Below are positions 19,623 to 30,353 of a stretch of DNA of 64,000 bases, one piece after another. The stretch is from assembly GCF_030272615.1 (NCBI RefSeq), contig NW_026729201.1, positions 1-64,000 on the forward strand. Reading direction: 5' to 3'. Source of the stretch: Cryptomeria japonica. Lineage: Eukaryota; Streptophyta; Pinopsida; Cupressales; Cupressaceae. Made by a program: the position numbers and the translations under genes. How positions within the stretch are numbered: position 1 is the first letter of the stretch; each line of letters starts with the position of its first letter. The notes beneath the pieces were generated by a model. It made no database searches and was not told where the DNA came from. It saw only the letters and a program-made list of their open reading frames with translations.

Positions 19623-20480
19623 TGTTAAAAGCCATTTCATGGAACATCAGAGGCTTTGAGGCCCTTGATAGGAAATATGTGGTCAAAAGATTTTTAAACA
19701 TGCACAAAGATATTGACTGTCTTATGCTCAAGGAGTTGAAATCAGTGGGGTTCACCTTGGAAGTTGGGTTAAAATCTATTTGGAGGGAGGCCACCCCCTT
19801 TTATACCAACCATCCTAAAGGAAGAGGAGGGGCTGCAATATTATTAAACCCTAACTAGGCTAATAAGGTGGAAAAATGGGGGCAATCCCCCTGTGCTAGG
19901 GAAGTATGGGCTATCATTCAAAATGGAAACTCCACCTTTGGCATATGTTCAATTTATGCCTCCAATGACTACCAGGAAAGGGCAAATATGTGGGAATGGA
20001 TTACTAATTTAGAAGACATCCCTTGGTTCTTGGGTGGGGATTTCAACATGGTAATAAATTCTCAAGATAAATAGGGCGGTAATAAGGTAGAATGGAAAGG
20101 CAATGAGAGAATATAGTGGGAAAGGATGACTAACAAGATGAATTTATTAGATCCTCTAGCATGAAAGAAGGGTGAGTATAAATCAATATGGTATACTTGG
20201 TGTAACCATCAATAGTATAATAAAAGAGTCTATTGCAGATTGGATAGATTCTACTTCAACAAATACTTTTTTGAAATCAATAAAATTGATGGGGGAGTCC
20301 AGTATGCTGTCATACCTTACACACTCTCAGATCATCACCCTATTATGATAGGACTAAAGATAACTGGAAATAGGGTATCCACACTCAACCCTAGATCGAA
20401 CTTTAAGATGAATGCTAGTCTGTTGCAGGATGAGGATCTGAAATGTGCTTTGTGTCTGGTCAAAATGTTTAACAAGTATG
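19622..20480 (+). pseudogene. LINE ORF2 endonuclease domain, interrupted
   Basis: Starts at ATG 19622 overlapping the ORF1 stop (TAATG). It shows the exonuclease-endonuclease-phosphatase signature in order: SWNIRG near the start, a glutamate in LKELKS, GGDFNM (about 20035-20052) and SDHHP (about 20329-20343). In-frame stops occur, for example near 19856, 20072 and 20115. The domain nicks target DNA for target-primed reverse transcription. The usual LQE motif is LKE here, but the acidic residue is kept. Confidence 0.8.
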
Positions 20481-20499
20481 GTAATCCCTAATGGTCCAG

Positions 20500-21551
20500 C
20501 ATAGAGAAGTGGAATCAGAATATTAAAACTTGGACCTCACTCTGCCAAGTTGTGGGTAAAAACAAGGCAAAAGATGCCAGAGCATCCAAGTTATAATTGC
20601 ATAATCCTCCAATTGGCTGAACTTGAACTACAAGGGGACCCTGAGAATATATCACTCACTAACCAATTTCTTAGGGTCAAGGCTGATCTTAGAAGACCGT
20701 AGAATCAGAAAATCAAAGGATGGAGAGCTAGGGCAAAATTGAATTGTTTAGATACTAGAGATCGAGGGTCTAAATTCTTCTTCCATATTCTTAAAATGAA
20801 ACAAGCCAGAGAAAAAATTGACACTATCTGGGATCAGAATAAGAACCTATCTGAACCAACTGAAATTCTTGAATGTTTTGCCCAGTTCTATAAGAACCTA
20901 TTCTCTACTGAACTAGGTAGGGAGGAACAAGAGAATGCTAGAAATATTATTATGTCCCTAGTTCCCAAGCTTATTGACAAAGAAGACAATAAGGTACTTG
21001 ACATGGATATTACAAAAGAAGAAATCAGGGGAGCTATCTTGGCTCTCAGCAATGACAAATCCCTCGGCCTTGATGGAGTTCTAGTAGAATTTTATAAAGA
21101 AAAAATTGGTTGGATTGTTGATGATCTTTACTCCCTATACACTGAGGCGATAAATAGTGGCTCCTTAGGCAAGAATGTTAATCAAGGTCTAATAAAAATC
21201 ATCCCTAAGGAAGGAGACAAAACCTTAATTAAAAATTGGAGACCCATCACACTGTTGAATGTGTCCTACAAAATCTTAGCTATGTTGGTTGCATGCAGAC
21301 TAGAAAAGATCTTACCTAAGATTGTCAGCAATACTCAAACCGGATTTGTTAAAGGACGATACATACTAGAAAACTTAATTACATGTTGGGAGTCCCTGCA
21401 TTGGGCAAAGGAATCAGGGCAGAGTGGAGCCATGTTGCTCATAGATTTTGAGAAAGCATATGACAGGATAGAATGGGAGTATATCATTCAGATGCTTCAA
21501 TCATTAGTATTCCCCCCTGGATTCCCCCCTGGATTTTGTAATCCTGGCTAG
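20500..21551 (+). pseudogene. LINE ORF2 reverse transcriptase, internally deleted
   Basis: An open stretch of 270 codons (20739-21551) holds the linker and the first half of RT: NWRPITLLNVSYKILA, GFVKGRYILENL and the motif-A aspartates in LIDFEKAYDRIEW. Soon after, the frame runs into PPGFPPG-type repeats and a stop. The YADD box and the palm-thumb segment are absent. Sequence past 21600 resumes well beyond the catalytic centre, so roughly 200 codons appear deleted. The upstream part (20490-20738) contains stops. It cannot encode an active RT. Confidence 0.8.
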
Positions 21552-21599
21552 GAGGATAGCCCCCTCCAGGATGGCTTGAGAAGTTCTCTCTTAATTTGG

Positions 21600-23236
21600 T
21601 GGGCCCAACATAGATTGTAAAATATTTAGGTATTCCTTTCTCCATCCTCCCAAATCTAAAAGAAATGTGGGAATGGGTAAGGAACAAGATAGATAAGAAA
21701 CTCTCAAAGTGGAATAAGAATTTTCTCTCCTTAGCTGGAAGATTCCAGGTCTGTCAAAAATTTTTAGCCTCTTATAATATCTATTTCTCATCAGCCTGGC
21801 TATTTAAGAACTACCAATTTAATCATGTCCAAAAGTTGATTAGGGAATTCCTATGGTCAGATGGCAAGGGAACTAAGAAACAACATGCAGTCAAGTGGGA
21901 ATGGTGCACTATGAATAAATTTTCTGGTGGGATGGGGTTGAAAGACCTAAAGCTACAAGGTATTGCTCTTGCTTCCAAATGGATCCTTAAGGCCGTGGAA
22001 GACAATGAACCATGGAAAGTGCTTATAAGGAATAATATTAAATTCTTTGTTCCTAAGAAAGCTAAGAAATGGAAGGACCTCCCATCATTGGATAGTCTTA
22101 TGGGGCAGTTTGAGGTAGCTTCGGTTGGGTTTGATATCTTCCAGTCCCTATGGAAGGCCTGGGAACAAGTGAGGCACTTGGTGAATGCCAAAATTGATGG
22201 CACTAAATAGGGGAATATTGCTGACAACAGATCAATATGGTAGAATTTATTCCATAATGGAAAACCGTTGGCCACACTTCAAGGTTGGTCTGCATTGAAA
22301 TGGCATAATAGGGGTATTAAAAATTTTGAATAGCTGTTTACAAACAACCAACTCAGATCATGGGAGGAGCTGCAAAGCACCTTTTCTATCCTGGAATCCT
22401 AGAACAGGACATATAACATCCTTAGATTGGCATTAGGCTCTGCTCTCCCCCCCCCCCGCACTTACCTTTCCCTCACCCCCCCCATGACTGTGCTCTGCTA
22501 GATAGATGACACACCTCTCCCTTCCATAAAAGCCAAGTGCATTCACTCCACACTCACCGAGTCTGATTCCATCTTTCTGCACCTTAATAAATTCTGGGAC
22601 CTAGACTGGGAACTGAAGACTTGGAATGATTGTCTAAGTATGTTTTGGATGGCCCATAATGAACCTAAAAAACAATTCTTTGGTTGGCAATTACTGCTAA
22701 ATAAACTTCCCATAAAAAATAAGGAAGGTGCTTTAATAAACTGTAGCATTTGTAGAGTACCTGAATCTGTGAAACACATCTTCCTTGAATGCCATTTTTC
22801 TAAGGAAATATGGAGAATATTTGGTTTTAACTTAGAGTCTGGTTCTCTTGAGTTCATAGATTTTGTTCTAGGCTATGTCAAGGGTCGTAAGAGGATTGCT
22901 AATGTCTTTTGGTCTTGTTTTTCTTTGGAAGTTTTGTGGCTAATATGGAAGTATCACAATGATGACATCTTTAATAGCAATACTAGGCACCTCACTGAGT
23001 CTCTTAGGAGACTCATTGCTCATTCTATTTCTGTGCAGGTCACTGTTGTGCTTAAACTTGACTCGGACAAGTTTGATAGATGGATCAAGGACGGGGCCAC
23101 TACTGTGTACATCTGTGAACTTTCACATAGGTTCACTTGGGAGAGAGATGAACCAGACAAAGCAGCCTTTGAACAAGCTTTGGTGGCCTTCATGAGGCAA
23201 ATGGTTCGTAGAGAAATGCATATGGAGATCATCTAG
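21600..23236 (+). pseudogene. LINE ORF2 C-terminal region with zf-RVT domain
   Basis: 21665-22210 encodes the post-RT region typical of plant L1 elements (KIDKKLSKWNKNFLSLAGR, then SGGMGLKDLKLQGIALASKW). 22640-23236 encodes a zf-RVT segment with CSICRVPESVKHIFLECHFS, whose Cys/His spacing fits that family. The piece between (22211-22639) has stops and a poly-C tract (about 22449-22459). The RNase H domain found in many plant LINEs was not recognised before the end at about 23236. Confidence 0.75.
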
Positions 23237-23341
23237 GAGGAGGCCAGTCTGATCAGTGAATGCACCTCCCATCCTCATAAGAAAGAATAGCTTGATGGTC
23301 GGGTGGAAGTATGATAGGAAGGAACTATGGGCTAGGTGGCA

Positions 23342-23491
23342 GGGACGTCCGAGAGACCTGGAAAAAGAATGGAGGTTTTCATCTTTGCTCTTTTTAAAGA
23401 GAATTTGAAAACAGGGGATGAGACGGAGCGTCACTTCGGCCTCTTCTATCCAAATAAAATGTTTGTGTACTCTGTCAATTTTTATTCTTAA
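23342..23491 (+). pseudogene. GH17 beta-1,3-glucanase 3' fragment (copy 1)
   Basis: Fifty codons encode the GH17 C-terminus ([20 protein letters not shown], then HFGLFYPNK) ending in TAA at 23489-23491. The DNA closely matches the last 150 bases of the intact copy at 36134-36283. Everything upstream is replaced by LINE sequence, so only the tail of the gene remains. Its 3' UTR is interrupted by a retroposon at 23498 and continues at 24458. Confidence 0.85.
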
Positions 23492-23497
23492 ATAGTT

Positions 23498-24457
23498 TTT
23501 GATAAAGATAAATGAGTTTTACAAGGATTGAAACTTAAAGTTTGACAACAGCCGGCCAACAGCCAAACTGACAAAAAACGGTAGCAAAACAGGAGAGCAA
23601 CCCTGAACAGAAACAAAAACAAAGGAAATGCAGACAAATAAGCGAAAGCAAAAGAAAAAGCTCTCAATTAAGTGAGAGCACCAGATCCTTATTTTTTTGG
23701 ATGAAAATCCTGTTGATTTCCTCAAGCTCCTCCATGATGAATTTGGAGGTGCCCTTGTTGCTGCTTCTGCTCCTAGTTCTGGAACTGGGTCCAGTGGTTT
23801 TGCCGTCTCCAACAGCCATATCATCTCCTCCAAGATCTTTCACCAGTTCACTGTGATAGGATCTATAATCAGCAACCATGGCATTAATCTTTTCAAGCCT
23901 CTCAATGTTGTTGTTCATGGCTTCTTTACTAATGTCGACCAGGTTCTTGAGATTTTTCTTAATCTTAGCCATGAATTGCTCCACGTTATCAATCCTTTGT
24001 TCGTGATTGCATTTCATCAACTCAACATTCTGGGAGAGTTTTTGTGTCATAATCATGAGTTTCTCTGGTTTGTTGGGCTCAGGGGAAGCAGTGAAAATAT
24101 CAATTATTTCTGTAACCCCCATTTTGAGGGTATCAATTTCTCGCTCGACCCACTTCTAGTAGCTCTCCTGGCTTTTGGTAGCTTCCATGACCATATTAAT
24201 CAGACTACTAGCCTTCTGATTTCCATAGCTCTCTTCATTGGCTATGGTCCCATGTCTTTCTTTTTGGACATTGATAGGGATGTCTAGTTTAATCCCTTGG
24301 TATGTAATCTTCGGGTTGTGATCCTTAGCCGACAACTTTTTCTTTTTGGTGAGGGGCTTGGCCTTGGAGATCAGTTTGCTATTGGTTTTGTATTTGCTAG
24401 CCGCCCATCTAGGGGGATTCTTGCTGCCGAACGTCCTAGGAGTGACCATCATTTCCC
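23498..24457 (-). mobile_element. 5'-truncated non-LTR retroposon inserted in the GH17 3' UTR
   Basis: Flanked by 18-bp direct repeats TTTTATYCTTAAATAGTT at 23480-23497 and 24458-24475 (one mismatch). The repeats are GH17 stop-codon and 3' UTR sequence, as the intact copy at 36270-36290 shows. Long variable-size target duplications, a truncated 5' end and a short A-run at the 3' end are the marks of target-primed retroposition. The insert carries one coding frame (23664-24452) and a U-rich 3' UTR whose style recurs at 25790-25960. The enzyme that moved it would be supplied by a LINE. Confidence 0.8.
23664..24452 (-). pseudogene. Unknown basic/coiled-coil protein, C-terminal part, one in-frame stop
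   Basis: From ATG 24452 a basic Lys-rich stretch (KAKPLTKKKKLSAKDHNPK) runs to a TAG at about 24156. The same frame continues at once (KWVEREIDTLKMGVTEII) as a coiled coil of about 100 residues and a Ser/Arg-rich tail (GPSSRTRSRSSNKGTSK), ending at 23664. The 5' end coincides with the retroposon's truncated edge, so the true N-terminus is missing. I do not recognise the family. Its layout (basic, coiled coil, basic tail, U-rich 3' UTR) resembles the gene remnant at 25940-27464. Confidence 0.6.
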
Positions 24458-24517
24458 TTTTATCCTTAAATAGTTATTTATTGTTTTATCATAACAATAT
24501 TATGTTTCTCTTATATA
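24458..24517 (+). pseudogene. GH17 copy 1, remainder of 3' UTR
   Basis: TCCTTAAATAGTTATTTATTG and the following ATTATGTTTCTCTTATA match the 3' UTR of the intact GH17 gene (36276-36345). It is the right half of the 3' UTR split by the retroposon. Similarity stops near 24518. Confidence 0.75.
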
Positions 24518-25590
24518 TGTAATATCCCCACTCTGAAACAAAATTAATGAACGAATAAATAATAATATAATTTATTATTAAGTTGAACTCAGTATTAATA
24601 TAATAATGAAATAGCATAATTATAATATATAAATGAATGATAAAATCAAATCTTAAATAATAAATAAGATACATATTAGTGATGATCAATAATAAATCTT
24701 ATTAATGACTAATAAGATTTATATTTCATATTTATTAAGTATTAATATTATTAATGTATTTCATATCTTAAATATTTATATTATTTATTAATATCTCATA
24801 TTTCATTTATTATTAAAGTCAATAACTATTAAAGGCACCGCTTGGGTGGTTAGTATCAAGACTTAGTGATCGATGCATATAGAATGAATAGAATACTGAT
24901 CAAGCATTAAACAATATTTGATTAACAAACCAAAAATATAAATCAGTATTTTAACAGCCACAAGTTGAGTATTCAACAGCCACGATTTGCTATATAAACA
25001 AATCAGTCAATTGTGAAGTGGCACGAGTTTAGGAAGAGAGTAGTCTCTTGGAAAATCATGTACTAAGTCATGAACAACAAGGTAATAAAATACGATTAGT
25101 CAGTAGAAAATCTGATATTAAAGGTTATGGTTATAGTTAGTAATGACTTCCTAAATAAGTACGATTAAGAATAAACGGAGAGTTGCATTTGGTTCCCATT
25201 TATGACACCATCTTAAGATATATTACAGTAATCACTTAATAATGCCCTAGCTGATTAATTCTCATACATCTTGACAAGGATTTATGAATTATTCCATAAG
25301 ACTATGCTAATTCCTTATATTTCGGTAGAAGTCATGTATGAGAAGACAAATATTTACAAATAAATTACAATTGTCTTGAGATTTATCATTTTGAATAAAT
25401 TCTAAGATTTGGGGGAAATATTAAATTAAGTTAGTGCCTAATTAGGGCTACAAAGTTACAAAACCATGAAATTCTCTCTTAATAGTAATGTAAAGACATT
25501 ATGATGGTCCATGAAACAATATTGTCTTGTAATTATGTGATCGATCCTACTTAATAATCCAATTGCATAAACAACATTCTTATCATTCTC
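24518..25590 (+). other. AT-rich stretch, possible solo LTR
   Basis: The block starts TGTAATATCCCC just where GH17 similarity stops, and GGGGGAAATATT lies near 25411, a degenerate inverse of that start. A TATATAAAC at about 24992 could be a promoter. These features suggest an old LTR. No primer-binding site, partner LTR or target duplication could be confirmed, so the call is tentative. No coding region seen. Confidence 0.3.
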
Positions 25591-25789
25591 ATGAAGGCAT
25601 TTATTTCATTCCTTAAAAAAAAGGTGCAAATGAAAATGAAACAAAGAAAGGATTTTGCAATGAAGAACTCAATAACCTATGATTATATTATTCAAAAGAT
25701 TATTGTATTAAAAAATGGAGATGATGACACATTAAAGTATGTTTTTGATATAGGCTTCAATCAAAATGTACACTGTTTTTATTACAGAA

Positions 25790-27475
25790 CAAACAAGTTT
25801 TGAAGGGACCCGAAACCCTTTAACAAAGAACTACATCAAAAAGCTGCCATGAGTAAAACCAAAAGAGTTACAGACCAAGGGCAACAAAAGACCAGTAACA
25901 AGAAAAAAGCTAGCAAAAAAACAACAGAAAGGAAAAAGCTAGTACAAATTTTTTAGAGCCTTTGCAGCCTCGATTTCTAGTTGAGTCATGTTAAGACCTA
26001 TTTTCTTAAGCTTCCGGATTTCCTAATTTGTGGATTTCATCTTCATATTAGCTTTGGTTCTTTTACAAGGCCTAGTCATTTCCTCTTTTTTTTGGTCCAA
26101 GGCATCGACATCCACTTTGGTAACTTCCTTATGGAGGGATTCAAGGTTTCCAACCATGTTGTTTATACTATTTGCATAATCCTTCACCACTTCGTGGCTA
26201 TATGTGACCAAAGATATCAAACTCTCATTAACTTTCAGAAACTTGTTCTCCATCTGACCCAATCTACCCTCAATCTCTTTCTTAATTTTGTCCTCCAACT
26301 ATGACAATTTGCTATCATAATCTTTCTTCATCTCACTTACCATACCCATAATTTTATGCATGGAATCCACAATTGACTTTCTCTAGTGCACTGTCCATTG
26401 TTTAGTAGCCTAGATATCCTATTTCCTGTTAATTGCGCAAAGTTTCACATTGATGTCCTTAATTTCATGGAAATCCTATTTAAACATTCTAAAGTTGTCC
26501 ACATCAACATCACAAGCCATGGACAAGACATCATCAGGGTTCTCCCTTTTTGGACCGAGGAAAGATGAATTGGCATTAAGGTCCTTTGGGAAGGGGGGTC
26601 TATCACTTCTAGAAGGGTGTGGGATAAACATTTTTGGGATGGAATTGTGGGACAATTGAGAGTCAAAATTTGAAGTAGAAGCAGGGGAGGTTTTACCTTA
26701 TTTAGCTTTGTGTCTAGTCCTTAAAGAAGACTCTGACCCAGAATCAGATTCATCCATGTCGGTATTCCATTCTTCCTCATTAGAAGATAGGCTAACATGA
26801 TCTTCTTCCTCAGACTTGCTAGAACCTTCAGGAACCCTAGTCAAAGGGGAGGACAGGGATTTGATGTGCTCATGGATAAGGAAAAGAAACATCCCATGAA
26901 GGATAGGGAATTTTTTTTTTCCTATGGTCCTTAACGCTAGCATTTAATGGATGACATTAAGAAGAATGAAGAAGAAATCTTCACACTGTGCCTAAAATGA
27001 TTAAGCAGAACAAAATGATGCCCATAGGCCCTAGTATATCTCCCATCAAGGATAACATATTTCATCAAAACAACAAGATCAGAGTGCCAAATAGATTTGA
27101 TGTTACTTGTGTCATAGCTTCTTTTATCCACTTTGGCGAGCTTTTCCCTCTTCTCTTCATTTCTGGGAAATATTTTCACAACAACGTCATACATTATTTT
27201 GTTTGTGTAGAATTTTACACCTTCCTTTGACAGACCATTGACTTCAATGATTAACTTCTCATTAATTTACACCTTTCTACCCTCAATTTGAATTTTTCCA
27301 TTCTTCAAACCCTTGGCAAATTTCTTTGTGACATATTCATGCTCTCCATGCAATCTTTCTATGAAAGGGGTAAGACCACCATGATCCAAAATCCACCATA
27401 TTATTTTGGTCTTCCTAAGCTCTTCACAGTTTAAGGGTTCAACCCTTTTCCTTTCTCCTCCCATGGTGTCAACAA
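25790..27475 (-). pseudogene. Unknown retroposon-type gene: conserved N-domain plus coiled coil
   Basis: Reading right to left, ATG 27464 starts MGGERKRVEPLNCEELRKTK, followed by a compact helical region (IWWILDHGGLTPFIERLHG; later YDTSNIKSIWHSDLVVLMKY, YTRAYGHHFVLLNHFRH). Then come an acidic Ser/Glu stretch (about 26720-26830) and a coiled coil (26298-26023). The frame is broken by a stop at about 27265, a shift near 26940 in a poly-A run and several later stops. The 3' UTR ends with GGGTTTCGGGTCCCTTCAAAAC (about 25813-25792). The N-domain resembles proteins loosely labelled putative plant transposon protein, from memory only. It lies on the same strand just downstream of a LINE RNase H remnant. 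Function unknown. Confidence 0.55.
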
Positions 27476-27609
27476 TGGCATTGGTTCGCAGTGTAGGACA
27501 AATTTAGAAGGGGTCCCAAGGTACCCAAAAAGCGTGTGACACAACCAAAAATAATACAAGAATGACATGCTTAATCGTTAAAATTTGAGTTATCATATTA
27601 AGGGATGAC

Positions 27610-28600
27610 ATAGTCATTTAATGTTATAGCTTGTTTTGCCTGAGCCAAATCATATAGCATCGAGGCCTTAATTTCATCCGATAGCCTATCACTAAGCCCC
27701 CATACTTTTTCATCATTGCTCCTAACTCCCAAATCAGCAAAGTGGTCCGCTAGACCATTATCTTCCCGATAGGCATGAGATATATTAAAGTTTCGAAATG
27801 AATTTAATAAATCCCTAGCTCACTCAATCCAACATTTGATGTTCCAAGTTGGTTTTTGTTTTCCCAATAAGCATTGGATTATGTTGTTAGAGTCCCATTC
27901 AAGCCAGACAGAATTAGCATTGATTTTTTTTCCAACAAAACCCCATGGTAGGCAGCCACAACTTTAGCAAGGTGGTTTGTCTTACATCCAAAGGGGAGTG
28001 CCACTGCTAATAAGATCCTACCAGTTTCATCCCTAATCACTCCCCCACACCCACCTAGATTGAGGTTTCCCTTGGCTGACCCATCAAAGTTGACTTTGAC
28101 CCATCTAGCCAAAGGAAGTGTCCCATGAGCATAATCCCTAAGGGATTTGATCAAACTGGGATCACTGGGATAATCCAACCTTATGTTCCATTTAGAAGCA
28201 ATATCAACATCAAAAGAGGAGACAATATTCACCTTAAGCTTCAAATTATCCTTGGTAGATAGAAAGTTCTCAATGATAGCTCTTGGAGTTTTATTTAAAA
28301 CAACTAGAGGGGGAGAGGCGACATTCCTGAAGATTCTATTATTATGTTCTTTCTAAAGGCCCCGGGCCAGATGAGGGAAAGATAAGGACCAAAGCAGCTC
28401 TGAGGAATGATTGGTGGTCAACCCTCTCCATTGGGTAAGGAGGTGCACAAGAGATGAAGGAATATGGCTTCAGTGAGCCTCTCCATAGGGTTTGTGGACC
28501 TAGCTACATTTTTTGGATGCTATGTTTCCTCTTCAAAAACATCTTGTCACAACCTATCCTCAATGACTTCTAATCTTTGGAACCAATCATCCTCATTATT
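27610..28600 (-). pseudogene. LINE 3' remnant with RNase H domain
   Basis: 28244-27879 encodes an RNase H fold of the plant-LINE type: WVKVNFDGSAKGNLNLGGCG with the first catalytic Asp, then GVIRDETGRILLAVALPFG. The next segment (ADHFADLGVRSNDE, about 27740-27700) continues the domain after a frame change near 27890. The end falls near 27610. Upstream (28250-28600) only degraded coding sequence is seen and RT is absent, so this is a truncated insertion. Confidence 0.7.
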
Positions 28601-29145
28601 CCTCTGAAGACTAGCATTTCTCCTGCCTCTCCTTCCCCAGTGCATATGGATCCCCCTCTAGGCCATCAAAGTTTTTTCTAATACTAAACTGATGTAGATC
28701 TTGCAAATAAACAAACTCTACTCTATGTATAATTGAGGAAATTAGCATAATAGCAACAAAAATTAACAAGAATATTGGGTTATAATACCCCACAAACCCT
28801 TCTTTTGTATTCATCTCTAAAATAAAAAAGTTACATCTTCTAGAAACTTACTGCTAAATTAACAATAATACCTTTTTATTTAGTAACTGGAGCCTAAAAC
28901 CCTTCCTATGTAGACTACCAAGCAACTAGTTAAAATAGATAAACTAAAGAATTAACTCCTAAATTACCTCCTACATAGAGTACAATGCAATCAGTAGTTA
29001 CACAAAAAATCATAACCTAATTTAACTCCTAAATTGACTACTATGCAATAGCTAACTCCTATGTAGTCTATTATGCAACAACAGTTAAGAGAGTTATGTA
29101 CAACAATAGTTAAGACATTATTGCATCACCATCTCAAAGCTATTA
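28601..29145. other. AT-rich spacer with local CTCCTA/ATGCAA repetition
   Basis: No gene. Between about 28900 and 29080 words such as AACTCCTAAATT and CTAYTATGCAA recur several times in a degenerate manner, giving a local simple-repeat character. Confidence 0.4.
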
Positions 29146-29163
29146 TAATTTGCTTGGATATCT

Positions 29164-29280
29164 TATGATTTGGGGCTACATGATATCAAGAAGGCCTATA
29201 GGTAGATGGCTAGAAAGTATCATCCTAATGTGTGTCCTCCTGAGGAGCTGGGTAGTATACAACAAGGTATGTGCACTTGC
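29164..29280 (+). pseudogene. DnaJ (J-domain) gene fragment
   Basis: Translation from 29164 gives YDLGLHDIKKAYR, a stop, then MARKYHPNVCPPEEL. This is the helix II-loop-helix III part of a J-domain of the chloroplast DnaJ 20 type (normally KQAYKQLARKYHPDVSPP). The HPD motif reads HPN and one stop lies inside, so this is a dead fragment. Flanks show no rest of the gene, no poly(A) and no intron signs. J-domains stimulate Hsp70 ATPase; this one cannot. Confidence 0.65.
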
Positions 29281-29289
29281 ATCTCTAAT

Positions 29290-30353
29290 GGTAGAACTTA
29301 GTTGTGGATTCTTGATGAAGCACACACTAATGGTGCAAGAGATTACATTTATTTGAGGCACACCTTTTCCTCCCAACACAAAGAAAATTAGGTGGGATTA
29401 TTTATGATTGACTACACATTTACCAATAATCAAAAAAATTCTACAACATGAGAAATGTGGAATCCAATGGAGAGTTTCCCACCATATATTGCCTATCGGC
29501 TAATAAAACAAGAGTCAATGTGATACTATATAGCATTAAGAACATAGGGAGTGTGCCATGCATGTATGTAAGGTAATGCATATAGAGAATTCATTTCCTA
29601 CATAGGTTTGGAGTATAAGGGTTGTAGCTACTTGGTTTGTAGGATTAGTCCATAAAGTGAGATTAGTAGAAGTTTAATGAAAAAAGTAGATAATGTTAAA
29701 AAAAATGCAGTGGGATAGGTTGTACAATTATCCCAAACACATAATTACCCTAGACAATTCCTTACTCCTAGCCACTACCATGCACAAAGTTCTTCATTAC
29801 GGACTTGGCTTGAAGTTCCACACAAGACAAAACCGACAAGACATGACATCAAGTTTAGGAGGATTTCTTATTTTATGTCATATTTATGAACATCATCTTG
29901 ATGCATGCTTGGTGAGTCTTGTTGGGACCAAGTGTCTTCTATGAAAGGGTAATTCTGCTCACTCCAGTCCTTTCCCACCCTTTGATTTTAGATATGAGTC
30001 GAGGAACGTGCCTAGGATAAAAATCTAGCATGAGCAAAAATCTACATGAGAATTTAAATGCTAGTGAACTACCCACATAATATAGCCTATTGGCAAATAA
30101 TGCAATTGTATTTCGATGGAATGCATCCTTGAAGAAACCATAATGATTCTCATTGGGGGATGAACATAAATGTTCTTCAAATTACTGATAACCAAAGAAA
30201 ACTAAAATCATGCCTACTTATCTTGTGAGAGTGCTATGAATTCTGAGAAAGTTTCTTTGTACAATGAAATCTTTATTTTCAACGCACATGATATGAATCA
30301 CGTTAGGGTTTTCAATCATCAACTCCTGTCTATAATTATCAATGTTCATCTTG
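29290..30353. other. Unassigned intergenic DNA
   Basis: No coding frame of any family, no RNA gene and no repeat boundary recognised. It ends where the duplicated GH17 unit begins. Confidence 0.4.

Larger units (their letters stand above)
17510..23335 (+). mobile_element. Decayed L1-type LINE
   Basis: Plus-strand non-LTR retrotransposon with ORF1 (DUF4283 gag-like domain plus CCHC knuckle) and ORF2 (apurinic-type endonuclease, reverse transcriptase, zf-RVT). ORF1 and ORF2 overlap as TAATG at 19620-19624. Frameshifts and stops are scattered throughout and a large part of the RT is missing near 21510-21570. No poly(A) or target duplication was seen. The 3' side abuts a GH17 gene tail at 23342, so the right edge may be a recombination junction. 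Confidence 0.85.

Noticed and set aside
23697-24287. Plus-strand 196-codon frame
   Set aside because: Lies opposite the coiled-coil frame of the retroposon, whose orientation is fixed by its 3' UTR and target duplication; treated as a mirror frame.
25010-25590. Second LTR or primer-binding site completing the 24518 LTR-like block
   Set aside because: No tRNA-complementary word and no repeated LTR sequence found.
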